Counted from the first letter of the stretch, positions 9,231-17,386 are shown. The stretch: 26,849 nt of DNA from QQUD01 sp039029915 (GCA_039029915.1 JBCCFD010000050.1:1-26849); one strand, 5' to 3'. A program made the numbers and translations. Notes: a model not told the origin generated them from the sequence alone.

Positions 9231-9374
9231 TTACTCTTCATTTCGATTGACATTTGACTGCTCTTCTGAGCCCCTAGCCCGGAAGATAATGAACGTCACA
9301 ATCATGCCAATAAAACTACCAACGATGATGATCTGTAATGCAAGATAGCCCCAATTTATGCCGCTTACTTCCAT
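9231..9374 (-). CDS. Small 47-aa single-pass membrane protein (copy 1)
   Basis: ATG (complement of 9372-9374) to TAA encodes 47 aa beginning MEVSGINWGYLALQIIIVG. A helix covers about residues 9-32. The C-tail is short and hydrophilic, rich in E, N and S (RARGSEEQSNVNRNEE). An excellent AAGGTGA ribosome binding site sits just before the start. It has the same length as the ORF 50 bases downstream and the same G-I-N-x-G-Y-L-x-x-Q-I-I-x-x-G core. The tails differ in charge (this one acidic, the other basic), which may indicate partners in one membrane complex; that is speculation. Confidence 0.74.
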   Translation of the reverse strand: MEVSGINWGYLALQIIIVGSFIGMIVTFIIFRARGSEEQSNVNRNEE

Positions 9375-9409
9375 TTTATCACCTTAACTTTTGAATGAAC
9401 TGCTTTGCA

Positions 9410-9862
9410 TTATAGCAAATTGCGGATTGCTAGGATGGTGCCAAGGTGAAGCCCTTCGTGGAAATTAACGAAGGTAAGCGCTTGTTCAATATTGCTCACA
9501 CTGAAGCCGGTTGAGGTGGTATACGGTTGGAAATTGGTAAACATGCCAGATTCGTAATCTGAGCCGAGCTTTTTGCCCGTGGCTTTCAAAAGTTCGCGCA
9601 CCTCAGCCAGATCGGGCGCGCTGGTCCAATCGGCAGGGGAGGTGCCTTTGTCAAAAGTCGCTTTATGAGCCTCGGTAGTTAAGGTGGGGGAACCGGTATG
9701 GCGGTAGGTAAGGGATTCCTGCACGTACACAATATGTCCGAAGTTCCAAGCGATGTTGTTATCAAATCCGTCTGGGATAAATAGCATCTGCTCTTCTGTA
9801 AAAGATTTCATGAGTCCAGCTAAGTTGCGCCGTATTTGTCCAAAAATAACGATTGAGTCCAT
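9410..9862 (-). CDS. DinB superfamily protein
   Basis: The 150-aa protein matches the DinB/DinB_2 four-helix-bundle family in length and layout. The metal-binding histidines are visible: H43 in WNFGHIVYVQE, and H135 and H139 in NFHEGLHLGTI. Members include metal-dependent thiol S-transferases (bacillithiol/mycothiol type) and damage-inducible proteins of unknown role, so the substrate cannot be assigned. AGGAGA lies eight bases before the ATG at 9862. It follows the GT-C-like gene on the same strand after a 122-base gap containing a heptamer repeat. Confidence 0.85.
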   Translation of the reverse strand: MDSIVIFGQIRRNLAGLMKSFTEEQMLFIPDGFDNNIAWNFGHIVYVQESLTYRHTGSPTLTTEAHKATFDKGTSPADWTSAPDLAEVRELLKATGKKLGSDYESGMFTNFQPYTTSTGFSVSNIEQALTFVNFHEGLHLGTILAIRNLL

Positions 9863-9960
9863 GAGGGTTTTCTCCTGTTTTGAGTGATTGTATGTGGGGG
9901 TGCGGTTGTTGGCAAGGTGGGAGGAAGAAGATCGTCATGGGTATTGGGGAATGGAGAGAT

Positions 9961-10002
9961 TGGTTACTGGTTATTGGTTATTAGTTATTGGTTATTGGTT
10001 AT
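9961..10002 (+). repeat. Heptanucleotide tandem repeat (TGGTTAT, six units)
   Basis: Six consecutive 7-base units TGGTTAC/TGGTTAT/TAGTTAT. Read on the minus strand they encode the last residues (PITNNQ) and the stop codon of the GT-C-like gene, so the repeat sets its 3' end. Confidence 0.9.
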
Positions 10003-13000
10003 TGGGATGATGATGGCGTCGGTGCCGGTGGGAGTGAGCAAACGGCCGTTTTCCAGCGTATACAGCCCCACAATAAGCACATACTCATCAGCGGGAAGAG
10101 AATCAGGAAGGTTTAGCGTGTGTCTATCAGTGATGTACTCCCCTGCCTGCCAGCCTGTGGTTGGACGGGTCCAATTGGCGGGGAGACCGTCTGATTGCGC
10201 AATGATTTGATTATTGCTGTCAAGCATCTGGACAAAGACACGATAGCTCGTTTCTATCTCTTGCGTGGATTGCCAAACGAGTGTTATGTCAAACTGAGCG
10301 CTTTCTACTAAGTCCCTATTTGATAGGCTTGCCCCAACCAAAGTGGCTTGATTGCCTAGCGGCGCCTCAACACTTATGTCAACTTCAGGCGGATCAAAAA
10401 TACGCTCGGGCGCATTGACGCCAAGCGTACCCACAACGGCCGTTTCGTCATCAATGCTCAACTGCCACTGGTACGCTCCGCTTTGCATTGAAGCAGGCAG
10501 GCGCAACAGCTGCTGGTGGCGCTGAACGGAACGCGCTGAGGCAGTCAAACTCAGCGGATATATCGCCGCAGGTTGGTTTTGGGAATCAAGGAGAACGATC
10601 TCAGCATTGATGTCAACCTCCGATTGCGCAAATAGCGTCATTAACACACTGTCACCGGGAATAGCTTGCTCTCTGTCAACCAATAGTCGGTAAGACAGCT
10701 CATTGAGTTGCTTAAATTCACCGCCGATGGTTTGGGGTGCCAACGGCCGTTTTGGCTCAACAATCGTAAGTTTCCCTAATGAAACAGCTGGACCAAGCGG
10801 GTTGCCATCCTGAAAAATCGTTAATGGAGCCAGCGTTTCTTCATCAAAAAAGGTCAACTGTAAATCATACTGTCCGGGTGGTGTACCGGGCAACAAATCG
10901 AGGAAAAAGGCCGTCTGGGCATATTGCCCCACAGGCCATTGTTGAGTAGGCGGCGCAGAACGCGTCCAGCGATAATCGCGCAGCCCCTCTTCTGACCAGC
11001 GAATGCCCTGCTCATCAACAGCGGTTACGCCAACTCGATACGGCCGTGGCAATTGCGCCAGCGCTTCCCAGTAAAGCGTCATTTCAAGCGGGCTATCAGC
11101 GGCAAGCTCATTAGGCAGAAGATCATGCCCTAAGAGCCGAACCTGATTGGGATTAGCTGGATGACCAAAGGTGAGTGTGCTTTGAATTGAGGCCGTGGAT
11201 AAACGGCCGTTTTCGAGTCGGGTCTGATTAAAAAGCGAGGTAAAACTGAGCAGGAAGAGTCCAACCGTTAAAAGAACTGCTAATAGTGGATGGTCGACGG
11301 TGAATGAAGAATGGTGAACTCGCTCCAATCCCCAATCCCCAATCCCCAATCCCCAATATCCCCACCCAACGGCCCCCAAAACGGCCGCAACCGACAGTAA
11401 AATCCCCCAAGTCTGAACGGCCGTATTGCTGCGGTAAATGCGCAGTTGAGTTTGTCCAGCTGGGATATCAACCGTAATCAGGCCGTTGGTTTCGGATGGG
11501 GTGATGTCTACTCCATCGCCATTAAGAGTAGCGCGCCAGCCGGGGAAGGCAAAAGCTTGATAAACGGCCGTAAAACCCTGCGACGCCTCAATATCGTAAG
11601 TGGCATCCATGGTGCTTATTTTTATGGGCTCAACCGCTGCGCCATTTGGCAAACTGTCAGCGTGCAATCGATTTTGCCACACGTACTGTCCCTCATCCGT
11701 TTGGGGAAGACGCTCAACGGTTGTCGGCAGAAGTTCCCGGCTGGCCGTCGTACCCAGCGTGCCCGTCCCCCGCTCCCAATCCACCATCCCTTCAACAGTG
11801 AGATTGGATGGCAGGGCGCAATGGTTCGGGGAAAGCCAGCCAAAGTGAAGCAGCGGCAGTATCGCTAGTGATACGTAAAAAGTGAATAGTGAATAACGAC
11901 CCAATCCCCAATCCCCAATCCCCAATCCCCAATCTCTACTCCCCAATCCCCCAATTAACAAACTCCCCATCAGCACGACGGGGCTTAAAAAGCGCCAAGG
12001 AAACTGAAAGGCAGCGAGGATGTCAATGTTGTCCCATAAGAAGCTGGCAAGGGGGGTAACGAGAAAGAGATAGCCCAAGAAAAAGAGGGTGAACACGGCC
12101 GTTAACCGCCGCAATGCACCTTTTTTTCGCCAGCCAAACCATACACCCAAAATGATCAAAATCAACACAAGCAGACCAATCCCCCGTTCAGGCCAATCGT
12201 TGAGCAAGAGCGGGTCGGCGTTGCGAGGCAAAGCGAACAGATTGCTGAGCGGTAAGTAGTTGTTTTGGGGCAAAAAAGGCCACGCGCTACCTGCTCGACC
12301 AAACTGAATCAAGTCTCGTTCAAGAATGGCGGGTAGCCAAAAGAAGGCGGCTGAAGCAAAGCTGAGCAAAACGGCCGTTATGCCGTGCCAAGCCCGCTTC
12401 TGGCTCTCAAACGCCCAGCCTAGTCCGACAGGCCAGAGTAAAAACAGGGGGAAAAAGATGTAGCCGGTAACGTCATGGGTGTAAAAAAGAAGGAGCTGAG
12501 AAAACACGGCCGTAAACAAGCCGACTGGCTGCCCCCTGACCTGCCAGCGATAGATGCCCCACAGCACCAGCGGCGGAAAGATCCAGGCTACTGTTTCTGA
12601 CAGGCTGGCTCGATAATAAACGACGTACAGATGGAACGGGGTAAACATGATTGCGACAGCAGATAGTAAGCCACCCTGTTCTCCCCAAAACTCCCGTGCC
12701 AGCCACCACGTCGCAAATCCAGAGCCGAGCAAACCCAAGCCGTACACCAGATGAACGGCCGTTGCCCAAGAAAAGCCAGCAATATTCAGTAAAGCCACCA
12801 GATACGCGGAAAGGGGTGATTGATAAAGATAAAGGGGATAGCCAAAGCCGTGCGCCATGTGGGGTGCCCAGCGCGAAAACCAAATGCCTTCTCGAATTAG
12901 GGCCCCAATCTCTACGGCCCGCCAAAGATGAAACACGTTGTCAAACCCACAGGTCAATTGACGGCTCATCAACGGTCGTAACGCCGGCAGTGCAAATAAG

Positions 13001-13080
13001 GTAATGAGGATGGGTGAAAGAAAAGGAATACGGCCGTTGCCGCTACTTATGAGTCGGGTGCCAAAAGTCTCCTTTTTCAT
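9985..13080 (-). CDS. Large GT-C-like polytopic membrane protein (PTPS-related/YfhO-like) with extracytoplasmic beta domains
   Basis: The protein has 1031 aa. Residues 1-400 hold about ten transmembrane helices. The first loop carries GFDNVFHLWR (D47, H51), the D-x3-H type acidic/histidine motif of GT-C glycosyltransferases and of the 6-pyruvoyl-tetrahydropterin-synthase-related membrane family. A soluble region (about 410-540, AFPGWRATLNG) resembles the YfhO-type C-terminal part. Two more helices and two beta-sandwich domains follow (about 630-760 and 900-1020, each with LVGASLS/RLLGHDL starts and GQY/GEY turns). The role is probably transfer of lipid-linked sugar to a cell-surface polymer; acceptor and donor are unknown. 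Two coding stretches, GIGDWGLG-type, derive from GGGGATT heptamer repeats and look like repeat insertions. The gene holds 12 ACGGCCGT sites, the densest in the window. The start has a weak ribosome binding site. Confidence 0.8.
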   Translation of the reverse strand: MKKETFGTRLISSGNGRIPFLSPILITLFALPALRPLMSRQLTCGFDNVFHLWRAVEIGALIREGIWFSRWAPHMAHGFGYPLYLYQSPLSAYLVALLNIAGFSWATAVHLVYGLGLLGSGFATWWLAREFWGEQGGLLSAVAIMFTPFHLYVVYYRASLSETVAWIFPPLVLWGIYRWQVRGQPVGLFTAVFSQLLLFYTHDVTGYIFFPLFLLWPVGLGWAFESQKRAWHGITAVLLSFASAAFFWLPAILERDLIQFGRAGSAWPFLPQNNYLPLSNLFALPRNADPLLLNDWPERGIGLLVLILIILGVWFGWRKKGALRRLTAVFTLFFLGYLFLVTPLASFLWDNIDILAAFQFPWRFLSPVVLMGSLLIGGLGSRDWGLGIGDWGLGRYSLFTFYVSLAILPLLHFGWLSPNHCALPSNLTVEGMVDWERGTGTLGTTASRELLPTTVERLPQTDEGQYVWQNRLHADSLPNGAAVEPIKISTMDATYDIEASQGFTAVYQAFAFPGWRATLNGDGVDITPSETNGLITVDIPAGQTQLRIYRSNTAVQTWGILLSVAAVLGAVGWGYWGLGIGDWGLERVHHSSFTVDHPLLAVLLTVGLFLLSFTSLFNQTRLENGRLSTASIQSTLTFGHPANPNQVRLLGHDLLPNELAADSPLEMTLYWEALAQLPRPYRVGVTAVDEQGIRWSEEGLRDYRWTRSAPPTQQWPVGQYAQTAFFLDLLPGTPPGQYDLQLTFFDEETLAPLTIFQDGNPLGPAVSLGKLTIVEPKRPLAPQTIGGEFKQLNELSYRLLVDREQAIPGDSVLMTLFAQSEVDINAEIVLLDSQNQPAAIYPLSLTASARSVQRHQQLLRLPASMQSGAYQWQLSIDDETAVVGTLGVNAPERIFDPPEVDISVEAPLGNQATLVGASLSNRDLVESAQFDITLVWQSTQEIETSYRVFVQMLDSNNQIIAQSDGLPANWTRPTTGWQAGEYITDRHTLNLPDSLPADEYVLIVGLYTLENGRLLTPTGTDAIIIPITNNQ
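11324..11358 (+). repeat. Heptanucleotide CCCCAAT repeat inside coding sequence
   Basis: About five units of CCCCAAT. On the coding (minus) strand this is GGGGATT, giving the YWGLGIGDWGL peptide in the middle of the GT-C-like protein, in frame. Confidence 0.9.
11900..11956 (+). repeat. Second heptanucleotide CCCCAAT repeat inside coding sequence
   Basis: About five CCCCAAT units followed by a degenerate tail. In the GT-C-like gene they encode SRDWGLGIGDWGLG directly after a transmembrane helix. Same motif as the copy about 570 bases away. Confidence 0.9.
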
Positions 13081-13195
13081 TCCAGAATCATACCAGAATA
13101 ACCGTAACCAGTAAGCGATATTCGGTTCGTTAACCAGTAACCAGTAATCAATCTCTCAATTACCAATTGCCAATCACCAATTTCACCCCTACCCC
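13081..13195 (+). repeat. Intergenic degenerate heptamer repeats (AACCAGT / CCAATTA type)
   Basis: The 115-base gap between two minus-strand genes is mostly degenerate 7-base units such as AACCAGT-AACCAGT and CAATTAC/CAATTGC/CAATCAC. Together with 9961-10002 these repeats flank the GT-C-like gene on both sides. Confidence 0.65.
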
Positions 13196-14338
13196 CTACA
13201 CACCATACAGCGCCCCATATCCCGTCGTTGTGTTTTCATCCGATAGCTGGTGAGTGCTATTTTCCAACCATGCCGGATTGATCTCTACGCCCCAGCCGGG
13301 GGCATCGGGAATTTGCACTTTACCATCTTTGGCAACAAGGGCTGGAAAGAATAGATCATTCTGCCACGGGTAGTAGTCATCCCCTTCAATACTAAACTCC
13401 ACATACGGCCCCGCATTTTCAATGGCTCCCATCAAGTGTAGTGAGAAGAGCGTCACCATCGAAAGGTTGGCTGAATGAAGGGTGCAGGGCAGGCCAGCCG
13501 CCTGCGCCATTTTAGCAACCTGCAGCGTACGGTGGATGCCCCCCATGTAGCAAATATCAGGCTGAACGATATCAAAAGCGGGAATATCAATCATGCGTCG
13601 CCACGTCGGCACAAAGCAATCTTGTTCTCCGCCGGACACATCAATCGGGAGATGGCTTAATTCGGCCGTGACCTGCGCCGTTTGTTCATACTGCCAGTAG
13701 GGGCAAGGCTCCTCATAGTGAGCAATGTCGTTGTCGTTGAGAAAGCGCCCTACTTCAACCGCTTTATGCGGGGAGTAGCAGCAGTTGGCATCAACTAAAA
13801 GCGTCACCTCGTCGTCCATCGCCTGGCGCATTTTTGTCACAATCTCTGCCGTGCGACCGGGCCACTCATCTTCATCGTGCCCCATCTCCTTGCCGATGCG
13901 AAACTTAAAAGCGCTGTAGCCAAACGTATCCCGCAAACGGTGAAACCGCGCAATCTCATCATCCGGCGTAATGTCTCGCTTCATGCTAGAGGCATACACA
14001 GGAAACGGCCGATTATGGCCGCCGAGCAGTTCACACACCGACTGGCCAGCTCGCTTACCCCGCCAATCCCAAAGAGCCGTCTCCACCCCGCACACCGCCC
14101 GCCGCATGTAGGAGCCGGGAAATTTAAACTCTCGCTCTAAAATAGCGTCAATGAGCGGTTCAAAATGGGTAGCATCCTGCCCAATGGCGTAAGGCGCCAC
14201 CTGCCGATGCACAATTTGGCAGGTAATGTCTGCATTGTAGGTAGACACTTGCCCCCAGCCTGCCTGCCCATCTTCCGTTGTAACGCGCACAAAGCCAACA
14301 AACTCGTTGCAAAACGTTTCAATTGTTTTTATTTTCAT
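13196..14338 (-). CDS. Enolase-superfamily (mandelate racemase/muconate lactonizing type) dehydratase or racemase
   Basis: The 380-aa protein has the usual length and two-domain layout of MR/MLE proteins: an alpha+beta capping domain (1-120), then a TIM-like barrel. Barrel residues are visible: K145-F-R147 at strand 2; metal ligands D183 (VDANC), E209 (HYEEPCP) and E238 (SGGEQD); the general acid/base pair D261 (VQPDICYMGG) and H288 (TLHSAN); and E314 near the end. This is the mandelate-racemase-type active site, with KxR replacing KxK. It should abstract the alpha-proton of a carboxylate, probably an acid sugar, using Mg2+; the substrate is not readable. The start at 14338 is chosen because AAGGAGG (complement 14345-14351) precedes it; the longer in-frame ORF would bury that site. 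No sugar transporter or regulator is adjacent. Confidence 0.92.
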   Translation of the reverse strand: MKIKTIETFCNEFVGFVRVTTEDGQAGWGQVSTYNADITCQIVHRQVAPYAIGQDATHFEPLIDAILEREFKFPGSYMRRAVCGVETALWDWRGKRAGQSVCELLGGHNRPFPVYASSMKRDITPDDEIARFHRLRDTFGYSAFKFRIGKEMGHDEDEWPGRTAEIVTKMRQAMDDEVTLLVDANCCYSPHKAVEVGRFLNDNDIAHYEEPCPYWQYEQTAQVTAELSHLPIDVSGGEQDCFVPTWRRMIDIPAFDIVQPDICYMGGIHRTLQVAKMAQAAGLPCTLHSANLSMVTLFSLHLMGAIENAGPYVEFSIEGDDYYPWQNDLFFPALVAKDGKVQIPDAPGWGVEINPAWLENSTHQLSDENTTTGYGALYGV

Positions 14339-14371
14339 CAAAGTCCTCCTTCGTAGATAGCTAGTCAGCAT

Positions 14372-14621
14372 TTCAGCAATTCAGCTTGAGACGTTGGCAA
14401 CCAAAGGTTGCTTGCCAGCCTCCCTTTAGCTCTAGCTATAGGTAACCGGAAAGAAGTTGCATGAATTAGCTTTAGGTAAAAGCTTTCTGTTTCCTATGTG
14501 AACGGAAACATATCTACTGATTATCTTTAAACATCTTTTTTTCCCTTTACAGAATGTGTATAGTGTATATCATGTCATTTTTCAGTGGCCCATTAGACGC
14601 ACAAACAGGAGTATCCCATTT
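14372..14621. promoter_or_regulatory. Divergent intergenic region with inverted repeats
   Basis: This lies between the minus-strand enolase-superfamily gene and the plus-strand lipoprotein gene. It contains the hairpin GCAACC-AAA-GGTTGC (14397-14411) and the inverted repeat TGTTTCC (14488-14494) / GGAAACA (14504-14510) with a 9-base spacer, a plausible operator. The AT-rich stretch 14525-14575 probably contains the lipoprotein promoter, but no -35/-10 pair is convincing. Confidence 0.35.
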
Positions 14622-16631
14622 ATGAGCAAAGTTCTCTTCATCGTTCTACTACTTCTTATTCTGTTGGCTGCCGCTTGCCGAGGACGCAGTGCAGGGTGGC
14701 AACCCGCTTCCACAACACCACCTCAATTTGAAGAGCAACCTCATCTTCTGCTGCAGGCAAACAGGGACAACGGCCGTTTTAGTAGGCTCACATTTGGTGA
14801 AAATGAACTTAACGAATTTCCCTTGGAGCGCGCTCCGTCGTTAGGTCCACTGCTGTCCACGGACTATCAGGTGCTAGACGATATCATTATTGGGCAAGAA
14901 GGACGCTACATCGACCTGCCAAATGGGATTTCTTCACCAAACGGGCTTTGGTTAACCGGAGCTGACGCTGAGGGGCTACATCTTTTTCGCATCGATGGGG
15001 GCCGTATGTTGCTGTCAGAAAACGGCCGTTTTCCAGTCTGGTCATTTGACAGCAAGTGGCTTGCCTTTGCGGATGATGACGGTCTCTGGGCGGTTGAAAT
15101 AGATACCCTAACCTCCCAACAGCTAAGCAACAGCACGGCTGAACCGCTAGCTTGGTCAGACAACAACCAACAGCTTCTGCTGCGTGATGCCGAAACCGCT
15201 CTTATTTTTGATATTGACACTAAGAGCGAGCAAATCTTGCGCGGGGTTAATGCCGCCCAAATTCACGATCTCCCCGTTTGGTCCGCTGATGGCAATACCA
15301 TTTATGCCCGCTATGGCAATAACGGGAACACGGACGCCGTTCCCAAAAAGATTCAGGGGCGGCTGGTGGCGATTGATGTGAGCAACGGCCGTTCATCTCT
15401 GCGCGATTTGCTGCCCAACGTGCGCAATCAGGGCATCACCACCTTTTTACCCTCCCCCGACAGAACGGTGCTGCTTGTACGGCATCACGTCTGCCGCAAT
15501 GAATTTGGTGGACTTTTTCCATTTATTCCCACAAGAAAGTGCGACGACTCCCATTTGCTGGTTGAAGCCGCTACGGGGCATTATCAAACGCTCCCCACGC
15601 TGCCCCCTAACATTGTGCTGACCTGGGAACGGCCGTTTCCAGCCGTCACTTTAGCCGATTTACCAGTTCTCCCGACAGCCACCTCACCGACAGCAGACAC
15701 CTCCTCCCTTCCCAACGGCACTGCTTTTTGGCAACCAACTGCGGCGCTAGGTCATAATCCAGCTACGGCCGTTCCGCTGGGGCAGTCACAAAGCAATGGC
15801 GCGGGGAAAAAGCTGCTCACAATTGTAGATATTCTGCTTGGTGATGAGGCGCTAGCCTTAGCTTTGAACGCTAACGGCTCACCACCTTTTTCCGGCTACA
15901 CTTATATCGCTGTACGCCAGCGCGTAGGCAGTGAAGCTGGCCGCAGCTCAATTTTTATCACGCCGCGCACGCGCTTGGTTGATACGCAGCTGGTGGCGCA
16001 TCAAGAGATATTGTGGCTCAACAGTGACGGGCAAGTGATCACCGAATTGGAATACAGTGATGATGCACCAGCAGAGTATTGGCAGGTGTTTGCCGTAGCG
16101 GAAAACGCCACGCCTTGGCTGCTGTTTGCGTCGGCTGGCGTGGCTGACAATCTGCCTGACCTTTATTTTAGGCTCGATGAAAATCCCGACTGGGAGATGC
16201 CAGCAAGTGCTGACCCATTGCCAGCCAATACGGTAGGGGTGACTGAACCAGCAAGCGCGGGTGAAACGGCCGTCTCTAGCGATTGGCAAATCACGGTGCT
16301 AGGCGATGATGCCAGCGAGCTAGCCGCAGCCAACGACAGCTTGATTAAAATACAGATCGTTTATACGGGCGCCGCCCCATCTGCCAGCCGACTGTTTACC
16401 TGTCTGTCGGACAAGAATTTTAGCGGCATTGCCGCCACACAAATCGGGCAGCGCAGCAATTTCCCCGACCAACCGTTTCAAAGCCTATACCATGAGCCTT
16501 GTTTATTGCCCGGTGCGGTTTATGAAGGCTGGATAACGGCCGTTTCTGGGACTGATGAGTCTGTGGCCTTTCGCTTTGCGCCGCCCAACCGGCCGGGCGA
16601 CCCGTTTAGCAACCGCACATTTGAAAAATAA
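14622..16631 (+). CDS. Lipoprotein with TolB/WD40-like beta-propeller repeats
   Basis: The 669-aa protein starts MSKVLFIVLLLLILLAAAC: a hydrophobic signal with a lipobox-like AAA-C19 cleavage site, so it is likely lipidated and extracytoplasmic. Residues about 80-330 contain PD40-type propeller repeats (NGRFPVWSFDSKWLAFADDDGLWAV, PLAWSDNNQQLLLRD, LPVWSADGNTIYARY). The Thr/Ser-rich stretch at about 355-380 (LPTATSPTADTSSLP) looks like a linker. The C-terminal half is beta-rich and unassigned, with a Cys pair (LFTCLSD, HEPCLLPG). The start is the ATG at 14622, ten bases after AGGAG (14607-14611). The 22-codon upstream extension has no ribosome site and would put residues before the signal peptide. 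Seven ACGGCCGT sites lie within it. Ligand and role are unknown. Confidence 0.8.
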   Translation: MSKVLFIVLLLLILLAAACRGRSAGWQPASTTPPQFEEQPHLLLQANRDNGRFSRLTFGENELNEFPLERAPSLGPLLSTDYQVLDDIIIGQEGRYIDLPNGISSPNGLWLTGADAEGLHLFRIDGGRMLLSENGRFPVWSFDSKWLAFADDDGLWAVEIDTLTSQQLSNSTAEPLAWSDNNQQLLLRDAETALIFDIDTKSEQILRGVNAAQIHDLPVWSADGNTIYARYGNNGNTDAVPKKIQGRLVAIDVSNGRSSLRDLLPNVRNQGITTFLPSPDRTVLLVRHHVCRNEFGGLFPFIPTRKCDDSHLLVEAATGHYQTLPTLPPNIVLTWERPFPAVTLADLPVLPTATSPTADTSSLPNGTAFWQPTAALGHNPATAVPLGQSQSNGAGKKLLTIVDILLGDEALALALNANGSPPFSGYTYIAVRQRVGSEAGRSSIFITPRTRLVDTQLVAHQEILWLNSDGQVITELEYSDDAPAEYWQVFAVAENATPWLLFASAGVADNLPDLYFRLDENPDWEMPASADPLPANTVGVTEPASAGETAVSSDWQITVLGDDASELAAANDSLIKIQIVYTGAAPSASRLFTCLSDKNFSGIAATQIGQRSNFPDQPFQSLYHEPCLLPGAVYEGWITAVSGTDESVAFRFAPPNRPGDPFSNRTFEK

Positions 16632-16755
16632 CAAATACGGAAGATATGGCGCCATTTAACTAGGCAAACGATACAGCCTGTCCATATGTCCAGATTCAAA
16701 CTGTTCCTTGGTCAGATATCCAATTGGGATTTTGATATTACCATTTAATAAACAC

Positions 16756-16836
16756 TAGACTTACGCACCCTGAACCTGCCGAAGGGTTAAGAAAGCACTT
16801 CGACAGGCTCAGTGACCGCTATTTGCGTAAGTCCTA
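16756..16836 (-). mobile_element. MITE-like 81-bp palindromic element, copy 1
   Basis: The ends form a TA(G)GACTTACGC / GCGTAAGTCCTA terminal inverted repeat. An inner inverted repeat surrounds CTTCGACAGGCTCAG, so the whole unit can fold as a long hairpin. There is no coding capacity. It is about 94% identical to the copy at 21310-21391, in the opposite orientation. Left and right flanks both read CTA, a possible short target duplication. The ends resemble those of elements moved by IS630/IS5-type transposases in trans, from memory of such repeats. Confidence 0.85.
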
Positions 16837-16869
16837 AAACAATCAAATTTTTCCCCCTTGGAGGACCTT

Positions 16870-17277
16870 ATGAAATTTCGCAAGCCACGCTGTGTACTTG
16901 TCTATGCCCTTGCCCCAGATGGCACAAAGCCATACGAAGCCAATCAGGCGATAAATGGGATGGCGGCTGACTCTGAACTGCCGCTTATTCTTTGGCACGA
17001 TCACTTTCTGGGAAAGCCGGGCGGGGTGCTGTTATTTTTTGTCGAAAATGAGATTCAGCGGGACAAACTGGAACACAATGATCACCTGCCGGGGTGGTAT
17101 GTGGAAATACGGCCGTTGATCTTCTCGTTTAACCCCGCAGCCTTTGATGAACAAATTTCATACACCATGAAATCGTATCGTGACCAAGATTGGGAAACAA
17201 TTCAAAAGGAAAAAAGACCCAGCTACGGCAACCCTCGCCAAGAAGTTTTGTCAGCCAAAGAGGAGATAGAAGATTGA
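16870..17277 (+). CDS. Conserved-looking 135-aa protein of unknown function
   Basis: The cytosolic protein has no signal peptide or membrane helix. The N-terminal ~85 residues alternate strands and helices (RCVLVYALAPDG, then GGVLLFFVENEIQRDKL), suggesting a small alpha/beta sandwich such as a ferredoxin-like (Dabb/monooxygenase-like) fold. The C-tail is charged (QKEKRPSYGNPRQEVLSAKEEIED). I do not recognise the family. The start at ATG 16870 is fixed by GGAGG at 16860-16864. It is the first gene inside the pair of MITE-like elements and ends 43 bases before the -35 box of the SOS-type promoter, so it is probably transcribed separately. One ACGGCCGT is present. Confidence 0.72.
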   Translation: MKFRKPRCVLVYALAPDGTKPYEANQAINGMAADSELPLILWHDHFLGKPGGVLLFFVENEIQRDKLEHNDHLPGWYVEIRPLIFSFNPAAFDEQISYTMKSYRDQDWETIQKEKRPSYGNPRQEVLSAKEEIED

Positions 17278-17320
17278 AACTTGAATATGACGTTTATGTG
17301 ACTGTCGCGTTTGATGGGGA

Positions 17321-17365
17321 TTGATTTGAGGGTTTATTTATGATATAATTTTAGAACATTTGTTC
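17321..17365 (+). promoter_or_regulatory. Canonical sigma-70-type promoter with LexA/SOS-type box
   Basis: TTGATT (17321-17326), a 17-base spacer, and a perfect TATAAT (17344-17349). The palindrome GAACATTTGTTC (17354-17365) lies over the predicted transcription start. It matches the GAAC-N4-GTTC core of the Gram-positive type LexA box (known for Firmicutes and Actinobacteria). A repressor bound here would block initiation, so the downstream pair is probably DNA-damage-inducible. This is the only such box I noticed in the window. Confidence 0.75.
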
Positions 17366-17386
17366 GTTTTTCTAAAGGGGCTTTCT

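Noticed and set aside
9884..10210. Plus-strand ORF of 108 codons over the end of the GT-C-like gene
   Set aside because: It reads antisense through the heptamer repeat (LLVISYWLLVI) and through a well-supported gene; no ribosome site.
11446..11868. Plus-strand 140-codon ORF inside the GT-C-like gene
   Set aside because: Composition is rich in R, S and P and it is opposite a real gene with clear domains; shadow frame.
11900..11956. Heptamer repeats as a CRISPR array
   Set aside because: Unit length is 7 with no unique spacers and the sequence is translated in frame.
14397..14411. GCAACC-AAA-GGTTGC hairpin as a terminator
   Set aside because: No T-run on either strand, and it lies upstream of both flanking genes rather than downstream.
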